A stretch of DNA of 64,000 nucleotides from Microbulbifer halophilus (lineage in GTDB: Bacteria; Pseudomonadota; Gammaproteobacteria; Pseudomonadales; Cellvibrionaceae): positions 1 to 64,000 of the forward strand of contig NZ_JAPIVK010000017.1 in NCBI RefSeq assembly GCF_026183675.1. The letters run 5' to 3'. Made by a program: the position numbers and the translations under genes. Positions 8,149 through 18,564 of this stretch are shown here, piece by piece. The notes under the pieces were generated by a model. It did not search any database, was not told where the DNA came from, and saw only the letters and a program-made list of their open reading frames with translations. Numbering within the stretch: the first letter of the stretch is position 1; each line of letters begins with the position of its first letter.

Positions 8149-9068
8149 AGCCGCGGCTTCATGATCTCCGCCATCCAGGCCATAAACACCTGCACCCTTT
8201 TCGGCAGGTGGCGCCGGTTGGCGTAGACCAGCGACACCGGCATCGGCGCCGGCGGGTACTCTGGCAGCACTTCCTCCAGTTCCCCGGATTCCAGCAGGTG
8301 GTGCACCGCCGGCTCCGGCACCTGGATGATACCCAGGCCGGCGATACAGGCCTCCAGGTAGGCCCCGGTGTTGTTGACCGTCACCGCCCCCGCCATCGGT
8401 AGCGAGCGCTCCACCCCCGGCTGTCGCGGGTCCAGGTATTCAAAGCCCGGCGGGCGGGCACCGAGATTCAGCACATAGTGCACCAGCCGGTGGCCGGCGA
8501 GATCCTCCAGTGTGCGCGGCGTGCCGTGCTCCGCCAGGTATTCGGTGCTGGCGCAACTGACCGTCCGGTAGTGTCCCAGGGGCCGCGCAATCAGGCTGGA
8601 ATCCTCCAGGGTCCCGACCCTCAGCACACAGTCGAATCCCTCGCGCACCACGTCGACAAAACGGTCGCTGCTGGACAGCTCCACCTCCAGGCCCGGGTGC
8701 AGACGCAGGAATTCCGGCAGCCGCGGGATCACCAGGTCCCGCGCCACAGGCAGCGGCATATCGACGCGCAGGCGGCCCTGTAGCCGGGCATCGTCCTCGC
8801 GGAACAGGTTCTGCAGCTCGTCCAGGTCCGCCAGCAGGTCGCGGCCGCGCTCGTAGAAAACCCGGCCATCCTGGGTCGTGCGCACGCTGCGGGTGGTGCG
8901 GTGCAGCAGGCGGGTGCCGAGCAGTGCCTCGAGTTGCTGTACGGCGCTGGAGGCGCTGGCCCGGGACAGCCCCAGGCTGTCCGCCGCGGCGGTGAAGCTG
9001 CCCAGTTCCGCCACCCGGGCAAAGATTTCCATGGATTCCAGCAGTCGCATGCCCACTCCATTGTTCAT
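8136..9068 (-). CDS. LysR-type transcriptional regulator
   Basis: This 310-residue regulator has an N-terminal winged helix-turn-helix (residues about 8-66, FARVAELGSFTAAADSLGLS with SAVQQLEALLG), then a substrate-binding-like effector domain. It resembles the large subgroup that controls a divergently transcribed dehydrogenase. It faces the SDR gene at 9181 across 112 bases, and an ATTGCGATCAAT palindrome at 9136-9147 in that gap fits a LysR-type T-N11-A half-site, so regulation of the SDR gene is likely. The effector is unknown. A second ATG at residue 7 could be the true start. Confidence 0.92.
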   Translation of the reverse strand: MNNGVGMRLLESMEIFARVAELGSFTAAADSLGLSRASASSAVQQLEALLGTRLLHRTTRSVRTTQDGRVFYERGRDLLADLDELQNLFREDDARLQGRLRVDMPLPVARDLVIPRLPEFLRLHPGLEVELSSSDRFVDVVREGFDCVLRVGTLEDSSLIARPLGHYRTVSCASTEYLAEHGTPRTLEDLAGHRLVHYVLNLGARPPGFEYLDPRQPGVERSLPMAGAVTVNNTGAYLEACIAGLGIIQVPEPAVHHLLESGELEEVLPEYPPAPMPVSLVYANRRHLPKRVQVFMAWMAEIMKPRLQGS

Positions 9069-9180
9069 AATTTCTGAATAGTCTAGTCAGCCAAGGTCGA
9101 TTTATCTATCAGCGACATACCAATAAGCTCTTCCCATTGCGATCAATCCATCGATACCCAGTGAAAGAAAGGAGCCGAAC

Positions 9181-9939
9181 ATGAACCGCAAGATTGCACT
9201 GATCACCGGCGGCAGCCGCGGCCTGGGCCGCGAGACCGCCCAGCGACTCGCCGGGCGGGGCCTGGAGACAATCGTCACCTATCACAGCCGCAGTGACGCC
9301 GCCGATGCCGTGGTGGCGGGAATAGAGGCACAAGGCGGCAGCGCCGCGGCGCTGCAACTGGATACCGGAGACACTACGGGATTCCCGCGCTTCGAGGAGC
9401 GGTTGCGCGAGCTGCTGCAGTCTCGCTGGCAGCGGGACAGCTTCGACTTCCTGGTAAACAACGCCGGCATCGGGATTAACGTGCCTGTCGCGGAAACTAC
9501 CGAGGCGCAGTTCGACCAACTGATAAATATCCACCTGAAGGGCGTTTTCTTCCTGACCCAGACACTGCTGCCGCTGATTGCCGACGGCGGGCGTATCGTC
9601 AACCTGTCCAGCGGGCTGACGCGCTTTACCCTGCCCGGCTACGGCGCCTACGCGGCCATGAAAGGGGCGGTAGAGGTGCTGAGTCGCTACCTGGCGAAGG
9701 AGCTGGGCGCGCGCGGCATCGCCGTCAACACCTTCGCCCCCGGCGCCATCGAGACCGATTTCGGCGGCGGCACCGTGCGCGACAACCGGGAGGTAAACGA
9801 CTTTATCGCCGCGCAGACGGCACTGGGCCGCGTGGGGCTACCGGAGGATATCGGCGGCGCCATCGCCTCGCTGTTGTCGGACGACAACCGCTGGATCAAC
9901 GGCCAGCGTATCGAGGCGTCGGGCGGGATGTTCCTTTAA
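9181..9939 (+). CDS. short-chain dehydrogenase/reductase
   Basis: This 252-residue classical SDR has the cofactor-binding TGGSRGLGRETA (residues 9-20), the NNAGIG strand motif, the catalytic serine in LSSGL, and YGAYAAMKGAVE supplying the Tyr-x3-Lys pair. The C-terminal ASGGMFL is typical of family members. It reduces or oxidises an unidentified carbonyl/alcohol using NAD(P)(H). AAAGGAG lies just before the ATG. The divergent LysR-type gene is probably its regulator. A short hairpin with T-run follows the stop. Confidence 0.92.
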   Translation: MNRKIALITGGSRGLGRETAQRLAGRGLETIVTYHSRSDAADAVVAGIEAQGGSAAALQLDTGDTTGFPRFEERLRELLQSRWQRDSFDFLVNNAGIGINVPVAETTEAQFDQLINIHLKGVFFLTQTLLPLIADGGRIVNLSSGLTRFTLPGYGAYAAMKGAVEVLSRYLAKELGARGIAVNTFAPGAIETDFGGGTVRDNREVNDFIAAQTALGRVGLPEDIGGAIASLLSDDNRWINGQRIEASGGMFL

Positions 9940-9953
9940 AGCGGCCGCTTTTT
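9938..9953 (+). terminator. possible intrinsic terminator
   Basis: AAAGCGGCCGCTTTTT overlaps the SDR stop codon. It can form a short hairpin (AAAGC/GCTTT around GGCC) followed by a few T residues. The stem is short, so the call is tentative. Confidence 0.35.
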
Positions 9954-10005
9954 GGCGGATTGCGGCACGATACGGACCTGGACGGCTTCCCCGACAGGGA
10001 GCCGT

Positions 10006-10701
10006 CTACCAGGGAATCTCGCTGCCGTCGTAGTTGTAGAAGCGACCGCTGCGCTCCAAATCGGTTTCCAGCAGCACTTTTTTAAGCCCGGCGACACTCT
10101 CCTCCGCCGAAATCAACGCATTGGGCCCACCCATCGCGGTCTTGACCCAACCGGGATGCAGCGCTATCACACTGATTCCCCGCTCGCGCAGGTCGACCGA
10201 CAGGCTCTTCACCACCTGGTTGACCGCGGTTTTCGAGGAGCGGTAGATATAACCCCCACCGGAGCTGTTGTCGGCGATGCTGCCCACCTTGCTACTCATC
10301 ACCGCCATCACCCTGTGCCCGCTGTCCGCCACGTTGCGGCTGAAGGTCTCCGCCAGCTTGTAGGGCGCGATGGTGTTGCACTCCAGCACCCGGCGCCACT
10401 CGTCCAGATCCACAGCGCCGAAAGCCACGCCCTTGGGGCCGTAGTAGCCGGCGTTGTTCAGCAGGATATCGATGGGCTGGTCCCACAGCGACCGGGCCAG
10501 CGCCTCCATCTGCGCATAGTCGGTGACATCCAGCTGGAACGGCCGCACCTTGTTGTACTGCTCCCGCAGCACGCGCAACTGATCCGCGCCGGGAATATCG
10601 CGGCAGCAGGCCAGTACCTGCCAGCCCTCCGCGGCGAACTGGCGGGTCATTTCCAGGCCGATACCGCGATTGGCCCCGGTAATCAATATGGTGCCGGGCA
10701 T
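10006..10701 (-). CDS. short-chain dehydrogenase/reductase
   Basis: This is a 231-residue SDR with TGANRGIGLEMTRQFAAEGW at residues 7-26, NNAGYYGPKG, and a catalytic serine followed by YRSSKTAVNQ (Tyr and Lys spaced Y-x3-K). The group resembles carbonyl-reductase or CsgA-type SDRs that act on unknown substrates. GGAGAAACT precedes the ATG at 10701. It sits alone on the minus strand between the preceding SDR gene and a rightward DUF3301 gene, separated from the latter by a dispersed inverted repeat. Confidence 0.9.
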   Translation of the reverse strand: MPGTILITGANRGIGLEMTRQFAAEGWQVLACCRDIPGADQLRVLREQYNKVRPFQLDVTDYAQMEALARSLWDQPIDILLNNAGYYGPKGVAFGAVDLDEWRRVLECNTIAPYKLAETFSRNVADSGHRVMAVMSSKVGSIADNSSGGGYIYRSSKTAVNQVVKSLSVDLRERGISVIALHPGWVKTAMGGPNALISAEESVAGLKKVLLETDLERSGRFYNYDGSEIPW

Positions 10702-10743
10702 AGTTTCTCCTTCGGTGGTATTCTTGCGCGACGGATAAATGGT

Positions 10744-10800
10744 AACTCAAGTTTCGGGGTTCCGGGCCGGAGCGGGCCCCTCCAACTCCGAAACCTGAAG
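10744..10800. repeat. AACTCAAGTTTCGG inverted repeat
   Basis: A left arm, AACTCAAGTTTCGGGGTT (10744-10761), pairs imperfectly with AACTCCGAAACCTGAAG near 10784-10800 around a GC-rich inner palindrome (GGGCCGGAGCGGGCCC). The same element recurs at 60061-60131 and as a half copy at 56322-56340. It lies in the promoter gap between divergent genes, where it would be transcribed as a hairpin. Confidence 0.65.
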
Positions 10801-10810
10801 CAGCAACTGT

Positions 10811-11137
10811 ATGGCAATGTATTACTCTCTGAGCGACCTGCTGTGGATCTTCGCGCTGCTTCTCGGCGGCTGGCACCTGTGGGCCGGTATGGCGGCCAAG
10901 GAGCAGGTGCGGCGCGCAGCGGCCCAACACTGCCGGCAATTGGATGTCCAACTGCTGGACGATACCGTAGTCCTGGTGCGCACCCGCCTGAAGCGCGACA
11001 GCCGCGGCCAGGTGCGGCTACAGCGCAGCTATGAATTCGAATTCACCTCCACCGGCGAACACCGCTATGCGGGTATCGCCGTACTGCACGGGCGGCGCAT
11101 CGCACAGATACAGCTGTCGCCCCACCACCTCGCATAG
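10811..11137 (+). CDS. DUF3301 membrane-anchored protein
   Basis: This 108-residue protein has a single N-terminal transmembrane helix (residues about 8-25, LSDLLWIFALLLGGWHLW) and a basic soluble part. It ends with RRIAQIQLSPHHL. The pattern fits the DUF3301 family, small inner-membrane proteins found in gammaproteobacteria with no assigned function. ATG at 10817, two codons in, is an equally good start. It precedes a DUF1653 gene by 28 bases, so the two are probably cotranscribed. Confidence 0.8.
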   Translation: MAMYYSLSDLLWIFALLLGGWHLWAGMAAKEQVRRAAAQHCRQLDVQLLDDTVVLVRTRLKRDSRGQVRLQRSYEFEFTSTGEHRYAGIAVLHGRRIAQIQLSPHHLA

Positions 11138-11165
11138 CCCGCAGCAGGCAGCAAAGGGAGCAGGC

Positions 11166-11378
11166 ATGAAACGCGGAATCTATCGCCACTATAAGGGCGA
11201 GCTTTACGAAATGATGGAAGTGGCCACTCACAGCGAGACCGGCGAAAAACTGGTCGTCTATCGCGCACTTTACGGCGACTACGGTGTCTGGGTGCGACCG
11301 CTGGAAATGTTTGCCGAAAATGTGGAAAAGGACGGATCCCTGGTCCCGCGCTTCGCTCTGTTACAAACGTTTGACTAG
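11166..11378 (+). CDS. DUF1653 family protein
   Basis: This 70-residue cytoplasmic protein shows the conserved DUF1653 pattern: GIYRHYKGELYEMMEVATH near the start, then LVVYRALYGDYGVWVRPLEM and a C-terminal RFALL. The family is very widespread in bacteria and has no proven function; a small beta-barrel fold is likely. ATG at 11166 is supported by GGGAG just upstream. It follows the DUF3301 gene and precedes a dehydrogenase-like gene on the same strand. Confidence 0.9.
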   Translation: MKRGIYRHYKGELYEMMEVATHSETGEKLVVYRALYGDYGVWVRPLEMFAENVEKDGSLVPRFALLQTFD

Positions 11379-11441
11379 CGCAATAATTCGCGACTAAGGT
11401 TGCGTCACTTTTCCAACCGATCCAGAGAACAAGGTCATTCG

Positions 11442-12509
11442 GTGAACAACAAAAAAATAATGATCTACGGTGCCTACGGTTACACCGGCGAACTGATCGC
11501 CCGGGAGGCCGTGGCCCGGGGCCTGCGCCCGATCCTGGCGGGGCGCAACTCGAAGAAACTGCAACCGCTGGCCGAGGAACTGGGGCTGCCTGCGATGGCC
11601 GTGGAGCTGGGCGCGAGCGAAACCCTCGAGCGCACCCTGCGCGATATGGACGTGGTGATTCACTGCGCCGGCCCCTTCTCCACCACCGCCGAGCCAATGA
11701 TGCGCGCCTGTATCGAGGCCGGTACCCACTACCAGGATATCACCGGCGAGATGGAGGTTTACCGGTCGGCCCATGCGATGCACAAGGAGGCCAGAGACGC
11801 GGGCGTGGTGCTCTGCCCCGGCACCGGTTTCGATGTAATTCCCACCGACTGCCTGGCGGCGGCACTGCACAAGGCCATTCCCACCGCCACGCACCTGACA
11901 CTGGGTTTCGACTCCGATTCCGGCCTCAGCCCCGGCACCGCCAAGACCTCCATCGAGAGCCTGGGCGTCGGCGGCGCTATCCGCCGCCAGGGCAAGATCG
12001 AGATTGTCGGCCACGGCGAACTGACCCGCACCATTGATTTCGGCCGCGGCGACAAGTTTGCCGTCGCCATCCCCTGGGGCGATGTGGCCACCGCCTACTA
12101 CTCCACCGAGATTCCCAATATCGAGGTGTATATCCCCATGAGCCCGCGCCGGGCGAAAAAGATGCAGCGCATGAACCGATTCCGCTGGCTGCTGGGCAAG
12201 CCCTGGGTGCAGAACTGGCTCAAGGGCAAGGTGGACCAGAAGGTGCGCGGCCCGTCCGAAGAGAAACGCTCGGAACAGAAAACCTGGGTCTGGGGCGAGA
12301 TACGCAACGACCGCCGCGGCGAACGCAGGATCGGCCGCGTGGTCACCGCCAACGGCTACGATGTCACCGTGCACGGCTCCCTGGCGGTGGCGGAATTCCT
12401 GCTCGACTACGGCGGCGATGGTGGCTACTTCACACCGTCGAAACTCTGCGGTTACGAGCTGGTGGAGAAACTGCCCGGCTCCGGTAGCATCAAGGTCGGA
12501 ATCGACTGA
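11442..12509 (+). CDS. saccharopine dehydrogenase-like NAD(P)-binding protein
   Basis: This 355-residue protein opens with a Rossmann fold (MIYGAYGYTGELIAREA) and continues with the pattern of the trans-acting enoyl reductase/saccharopine-dehydrogenase-like group, including IHCAGPFSTTAEPMMRACIE and CPGTGFDVIPTDCLAAAL. Members of this group are often oxidoreductases of unknown substrate rather than true lysine-pathway enzymes. GTG at 11442 is chosen with AAGG upstream; a TTG at 11400 would add 14 residues. No membrane segments are evident. Direct catalytic assignment is not possible from sequence alone. Confidence 0.8.
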   Translation: MNNKKIMIYGAYGYTGELIAREAVARGLRPILAGRNSKKLQPLAEELGLPAMAVELGASETLERTLRDMDVVIHCAGPFSTTAEPMMRACIEAGTHYQDITGEMEVYRSAHAMHKEARDAGVVLCPGTGFDVIPTDCLAAALHKAIPTATHLTLGFDSDSGLSPGTAKTSIESLGVGGAIRRQGKIEIVGHGELTRTIDFGRGDKFAVAIPWGDVATAYYSTEIPNIEVYIPMSPRRAKKMQRMNRFRWLLGKPWVQNWLKGKVDQKVRGPSEEKRSEQKTWVWGEIRNDRRGERRIGRVVTANGYDVTVHGSLAVAEFLLDYGGDGGYFTPSKLCGYELVEKLPGSGSIKVGID

Positions 12510-12528
12510 GAGGACTGGGGACTCTCGA

Positions 12529-12748
12529 TAGGGTGCGCCGTGCGCACCGGCCGGTCAAAGTCAAAGAAGAATATCCAGGCCGGACGTGAAGGCCCTGTTG
12601 CCGGGGGCTGTTTGGGAAACGATTGCCGATGAGGCTGTTGAGCAAACAGCTCCCGGCAGCAGGGCCGCCCCGAAGTCCGCTTACGGACCATGCTCCAGCA
12701 ACCGCCACCGGCCCGGTCAATGGTGCGAGACCGCCAAGGACGGCGGTC
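12529..12748. repeat. intergenic repeat cluster with palindromic element copy
   Basis: The 389-base gap 12510-12898 has no supported gene. It carries a GTGCGCACGGCGCACC-type repeat in reverse (12529-12547). Next is an inverted-repeat element with 24-base arms at 12591-12614 and 12643-12666, of which two positions differ (GGCCCTGTTGCCGGGGGCTG and its complement). A further hairpin, GACCGCC/GGCGGTC, lies at 12729-12748. The element shares its arm sequence with the copy at 57689-57800, which has a longer centre. Confidence 0.75.
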
Positions 12749-12898
12749 ATGCGAAGAACGCATGGAGCAGTTGTCTGCCACGGCGCACCCCTACAACTGT
12801 ATGAGCCTGTCGCTAGAAATATCGCGCAACCGTCAGATTTCACACTTCTGACATAATTCGGTCAATTCCGCGCAATATAAGCTTCGTAACTTGTCGGC

Positions 12899-13429
12899 AT
12901 GCGAAGCTTACCTGTCACTCTCAAAAGCGTCGATGTGTCCCTGGTACTGCATATGGCGGAGCGGGCCACCCGACCCGCATCGCGCCAGCGCTACCTGTGG
13001 CTGTCGAAATCCGCCGACGGCTGGGTCTACCTGATCTCGCCGCTGCTCATCGCACTGGCCGGTACCACTGCCGCGGCGATGCAGTTCTTCACCGTCTGCG
13101 GCGCCGCCTTTGCGGTGGAGCGCTCGCTCTACTGGACCATCAAGAACACCACCAAACGGCTGCGGCCGCCCCAGGCGATTCCCGGCCTGCGCTCGATCGT
13201 GGTCGCCAACGACCGCTTCAGCCTGCCGTCCGGACACACCTCCGGCGCCTTCCTGTTCGTCACCGTTCTCTCCCAGTCCCTGGGCCCCGCCTGCCTGCTA
13301 GGCTATTTCTGGGCCGCCGGCGTGGGCACCTCCCGCGTGGGCCTGGGCGTGCATTTTCCCACCGATGTCTGCGCCGGCGCCGCACTCGGCACCAGCGTGG
13401 GAATCCTGATCAGCGGAGCCTTTTTGTGA
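12899..13429 (+). CDS. PAP2-family membrane phosphatase
   Basis: This 176-residue membrane protein carries all three PAP2 signatures: KNTTKRLRPP, SLPSGHTSGAF and SRVGLGVHFPTDV, giving the catalytic histidine pair and arginine/lysine residues. There are about four or five hydrophobic segments. The family removes phosphate from lipid pyrophosphates or phosphatidic acid at the membrane surface. Its stop overlaps the next gene's start by four bases (GTGA), tying it to the glycosyltransferase-like gene, so lipid-linked sugar metabolism is a reasonable guess. The start has no strong ribosome site. Confidence 0.88.
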   Translation: MRSLPVTLKSVDVSLVLHMAERATRPASRQRYLWLSKSADGWVYLISPLLIALAGTTAAAMQFFTVCGAAFAVERSLYWTIKNTTKRLRPPQAIPGLRSIVVANDRFSLPSGHTSGAFLFVTVLSQSLGPACLLGYFWAAGVGTSRVGLGVHFPTDVCAGAALGTSVGILISGAFL

Positions 13430-14499
13430 AAATACTCTACGGGGTACAGGGGACCGGCAACGGCCATATTTCCCGCGCCCGCGCCATAGCCGCGGCACTA
13501 CAGCACTACCCGGAACTGGAAGTCCAGTGGCTGTTCTCCGGCCGCAGCCCGGAAAAGCTCTTCAGCATGGAGGCCTTCGGCAACTACTGGTGGCGCGAGG
13601 GCCTGACCTTCGTGCACCGGGAAGGCAAGCTCAGCCCCCGCGAGACCACGCGCCAGCTCAACCTGCGTGGACTGCTCCGGGATATCCGCGAACTGCCGGT
13701 CAACGACTTCGACCTGGTGATCAGCGATTTCGAGCCGGTGACCGCCTGGGCGGCGAAGCGCCGCGGGAAACCCAGCCTGGGCCTGGGCCACCAGTACGCC
13801 TTCAACTTCCCCATCCCCGCGCCGCGCTTCAACTGGACGGCGCGCACCATCCTGCGCAGCTTCGCACCAGCGAAAAGCAGCCTCGGCATGCACTGGTATC
13901 ACTTCGGCCACCCGATTCTGCCGCCCATTGCGCAACCCCATGTGCACAGTCGGGCCGGCGACGGCGACCATATTCTCGTCTACCTGCCGTTCGAACACCA
14001 CGAGCCACTGCTGCGGGAGCTGGCGAAACTGCCGCACAGGATCATCCTCTACGGCGCGCCGGTGGACCTCCCGGCGGCGGACAATATCGAACTGAAAGAG
14101 CCGTCCATCGAAGGCTTCCAGAGCGATCTCGCCAGCGCCCGCGCGGTGATCTGCAACAGCGGTTTCGAGCTGATTGCGGAGACCCTGACCCTGGGCAAAC
14201 CGATACTGACGCGGCCACTGGCCGGCCAGTTCGAACAGGTGGCCAACGCCCGGGCCCTGCGCGAACTGCAACTGGCGCGGGTGGTGGAGCGAGTGGATGC
14301 GGATACCATCGGCAAATGGCTGGACGAGGAGCCGACCGGCGTGCGTATCGAATGGCCCGACGTGGCCGGCCATATCGTGCGCTGGATCGCCGACGGCCGC
14401 CGCCAGTCCCCCACCGAGCTGGCCGACAGCCTGTGGGAACAGGTTGTGCCCGGCCGCGCCGAGAACAAGGGCGAAACCGCAGCCAGCACGGCGGACTGA
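13426..14499 (+). CDS. glycosyltransferase, MJ1255/VC2487-type
   Basis: This 357-residue protein begins VKILYGVQGTGNGHISRARA, matching the GT-B fold glycosyltransferase family first seen in MJ1255 and VC2487. A central acceptor-side segment (DLVISDFEPVTAWAAKRRGK) and a C-terminal nucleotide-sugar segment with NSGFELIAETLTLGKPIL and PLAGQFEQVANA complete the layout. GTG at 13426 is the start, overlapping the PAP2 stop; GGAG lies at 13415-13418. The pair suggests a sugar transferred to a lipid whose phosphate is later trimmed; substrates are not determined. Confidence 0.85.
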   Translation: MKILYGVQGTGNGHISRARAIAAALQHYPELEVQWLFSGRSPEKLFSMEAFGNYWWREGLTFVHREGKLSPRETTRQLNLRGLLRDIRELPVNDFDLVISDFEPVTAWAAKRRGKPSLGLGHQYAFNFPIPAPRFNWTARTILRSFAPAKSSLGMHWYHFGHPILPPIAQPHVHSRAGDGDHILVYLPFEHHEPLLRELAKLPHRIILYGAPVDLPAADNIELKEPSIEGFQSDLASARAVICNSGFELIAETLTLGKPILTRPLAGQFEQVANARALRELQLARVVERVDADTIGKWLDEEPTGVRIEWPDVAGHIVRWIADGRRQSPTELADSLWEQVVPGRAENKGETAASTAD

Positions 14500-14627
14500 C
14501 CACAACTCCGGCCCCGCCGCCGGCGGGAGCCGCAATTACCTGGCAGGTCATTGACCCCGCCCCGCCCCCACCGTTTACTTGGCCACTCCCGAACGCGGGC
14601 TGGTAAACGGTAAAACGAGGGGTGGTC

Positions 14628-16430
<1,803 letters not shown>

Positions 16431-16463
16431 CGGAAATGGCACTAAGTTACGCCACCCCTTTTA

Positions 16464-16611
16464 GTAGGATGGGCAAAGGAACGAAGCGACGTGCCCATCT
16501 TCCGCCATTTTGATGGGCACGCTGCGCTTTGCCCATCCTACGAAACTGAGGGGATCTTTGTCGGCCCGCCGCGGGCGCGTTGGAGTTCGCTGCGCTCACT
16601 CCAGCCTACGG
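16464..16611. repeat. GTAGGATGGGCAAAG inverted repeat and a related palindrome
   Basis: GTAGGATGGGCAAAG (from 16464) through GTGCCCATC is answered by GATGGGCAC through CTTTGCCCATCCTAC (to 16541). Next to it, at about 16578-16611, is another short palindrome with GAGTTCGCTGCGCTCACTC. Both kinds resemble dispersed intergenic repeats found in many proteobacteria and would fold into hairpins between convergent genes. Confidence 0.75.
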
Positions 16612-16619
16612 CACAGGAA

Positions 16620-17492
16620 TCAGAGACTGCGCAGATACTGCCCCGGCGTCACGCCAAAACGACGCTTGAAATGCGCTGCGAAATGGCTCTGGTGGGCAAA
16701 ACCACAGAGACCCGCCACATCCGCCTGCGCCACTCCGCGCTCGAGCATTTCCCGCCCGCGCTCCACCCGCACCTTGTTGACATACTGGTGCGGCGTGAGG
16801 CCGGTACTGACCTTGAACATGCGCGCAAAATGGTAGCGGCTGAGCCCCGCGACCTGCGCCAGGGTATCGAGATTCAGTGCATTGCCGAACTGCGCCTGCA
16901 CCAACTCCCGCACGGTGTTGAACTGCCGGCGGCTGAGTCCGCCTTTCAGCGGCCCGCCCGCGCACCTGGGCAGTACGTAGCTGCGGATCAGCTCCCCCAT
17001 CAGTTCGTAGGCGCCCTGCTGTAGTTGCAGCCGGTCGGTACCGTCGGTCCAGGAAAGCTGCAGCATGGAGCGGCAGGTCGAGTTGATCTGGCGGTGCTCG
17101 AAAAAGGTCAGGTCCGGCAATTCCACCCGGCGCGGATCGCAGTCGAAAGATTCCAGTGCAAAATGCCGCAGGCCCGCATCGGAAACATACAGGTGGACAA
17201 ATTCCTGATACTGCCCCACTTCCCAGGACGAATCGCCGCTGGCGGGCATCAGGCAGAGCTTGTCCGGCGCCCCGAACCCCCAGTCGCGCGGCGCATCGAG
17301 CCGCCGTGTGCGGTAGCCACCGCGCAGGTACAGGCTCAGGGTGTGATGTGCCACCTGATGGTACTCCACCCGCACATCCCGGTTGCCCCACAGCGCCAGG
17401 GACAGGTCCCGGTTCAACACACAATGGTTCAGGCGACGGGCCCCAGCGCCGTCGAGCGCCTGTTGTACCGTGGCCTCTGCTGCCTTCGCCAT
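16620..17492 (-). CDS. AraC-family transcriptional regulator
   Basis: This 290-residue regulator has a C-terminal pair of helix-turn-helix motifs (residues about 190-288): LDTLAQVAGLSRYHFARMFK and VAQADVAGLCGFAHQSHF, then FKRRFGVTPGQYLRSL. The N-terminal part is the ligand-sensing cupin-like region. ATG at 17492 is preferred because GAGGGG lies just before it; the frame extends upstream without a ribosome site. It is divergent from the EamA transporter at 17659 across 166 bases and likely regulates it. Confidence 0.9.
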   Translation of the reverse strand: MAKAAEATVQQALDGAGARRLNHCVLNRDLSLALWGNRDVRVEYHQVAHHTLSLYLRGGYRTRRLDAPRDWGFGAPDKLCLMPASGDSSWEVGQYQEFVHLYVSDAGLRHFALESFDCDPRRVELPDLTFFEHRQINSTCRSMLQLSWTDGTDRLQLQQGAYELMGELIRSYVLPRCAGGPLKGGLSRRQFNTVRELVQAQFGNALNLDTLAQVAGLSRYHFARMFKVSTGLTPHQYVNKVRVERGREMLERGVAQADVAGLCGFAHQSHFAAHFKRRFGVTPGQYLRSL

Positions 17493-17658
17493 AGCCCCTC
17501 CGGCAATCCAACCAGGGTCATAAATTAATCCCAAAGTCGTAGCGGGACAATCATCCAGCCATAAAAAGCGCAAGAATCTGCTAAGTCGCGCAATATCCTG
17601 CGCGATTCCACACAGGCACATCGCTAACCTGCCTCCTCAACGCATTGCGGAGGTAACC

Positions 17659-18564
17659 ATGAACCTGTTTCTCTACGCCGGCACGGTACTGCTCTGGGGC
17701 ACCACCTGGATCGCCATTCACTTCCAGCTGGGTGAGGTACCGGTGCTGGTATCGGCCTTTTACCGATTCGCCCTCGCCGGCGCCCTGTTTCTGCCGATAC
17801 TGGCCCTGTTTGGTCGGGTGCAGGCTACCGGCTGGCGCGATCACGGCTTTTTCCTGCTGCAGGGCTGCTGCCTCTTCTCGTTCAATTTCGTCTGCTTCTA
17901 TACCGCCAGCCAGTATGTGGTCAGCGGCCTTATTTCAGTCGTGTTCTCCGCCGCCACCCTGTTCAACGCGCTGAACAGCCGCCTGCTCTGGGGCGAGCGC
18001 CCCGAGCCCGGTGTCTACCCGTCCGCAGCGCTGGGTATCGCCGGGCTGGTGATGCTGTTCTGGGAAAGTATCGCCAGCGGCAGCTTCGATGGCGACGCCG
18101 CCCTGGGGCTGGGCCTGTCGGTGCTGGGAACCTATTTCTTCTCCCTCGGCAATATGGTGTCGGTGCGCCACTCCCGCCGGGGCATCCGCCCCTGGACCAG
18201 CAACGCCTACGCGATGATCTACGGTGCGCTGGTGCTACTCGTCTGTGTCGTCGTCACCGGCGCCGAGTGGAAACTGGAGACCGGCCCGGTCTATCTGGGC
18301 AGCCTGGTGTACCTGGCAATTCCCGGCTCCATTCTCGGCTTTACCGCCTACCTGAGCCTGGTGGGCCGTATCGGCGCCAATCGCGCCGCCTACGCCACGG
18401 TACTGTTTCCGATCGTGGCACTGGGCTTCTCGGCCTGGTTCGAGGGCTATCGCTGGACGGCGCTGAGTTTTAGCGGGCTGCTGCTGGTACTGGTCGGCAA
18501 CCTGATTGCGTTGGGAGGATTCCGGGTGATCGGGCGCTGGCGAGAGGAAACGGCTTCGCAGTGA
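17659..18564 (+). CDS. EamA-family (DMT) transporter
   Basis: This 301-residue protein has ten hydrophobic segments in two internally similar halves, the EamA pattern of drug/metabolite transporters (RhaT/YdcZ-like). The first half includes WGTTWIAIHFQLGEVPVLVS and the second ends in a basic RWREETASQ tail. GGAGG sits 5 bases before the ATG. Substrate is unknown; metabolite or amino-acid export is common for the family. The divergent AraC-type gene probably responds to that substrate. It marks the last ordinary gene before the accessory island. Confidence 0.92.
   Translation: MNLFLYAGTVLLWGTTWIAIHFQLGEVPVLVSAFYRFALAGALFLPILALFGRVQATGWRDHGFFLLQGCCLFSFNFVCFYTASQYVVSGLISVVFSAATLFNALNSRLLWGERPEPGVYPSAALGIAGLVMLFWESIASGSFDGDAALGLGLSVLGTYFFSLGNMVSVRHSRRGIRPWTSNAYAMIYGALVLLVCVVVTGAEWKLETGPVYLGSLVYLAIPGSILGFTAYLSLVGRIGANRAAYATVLFPIVALGFSAWFEGYRWTALSFSGLLLVLVGNLIALGGFRVIGRWREETASQ

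Noticed and set aside
12591-12666. Possible CRISPR or attachment site from the inverted repeats
   Set aside because: There is one pair of arms with no spacer series and no cas or integrase gene nearby; a palindromic element fits better.
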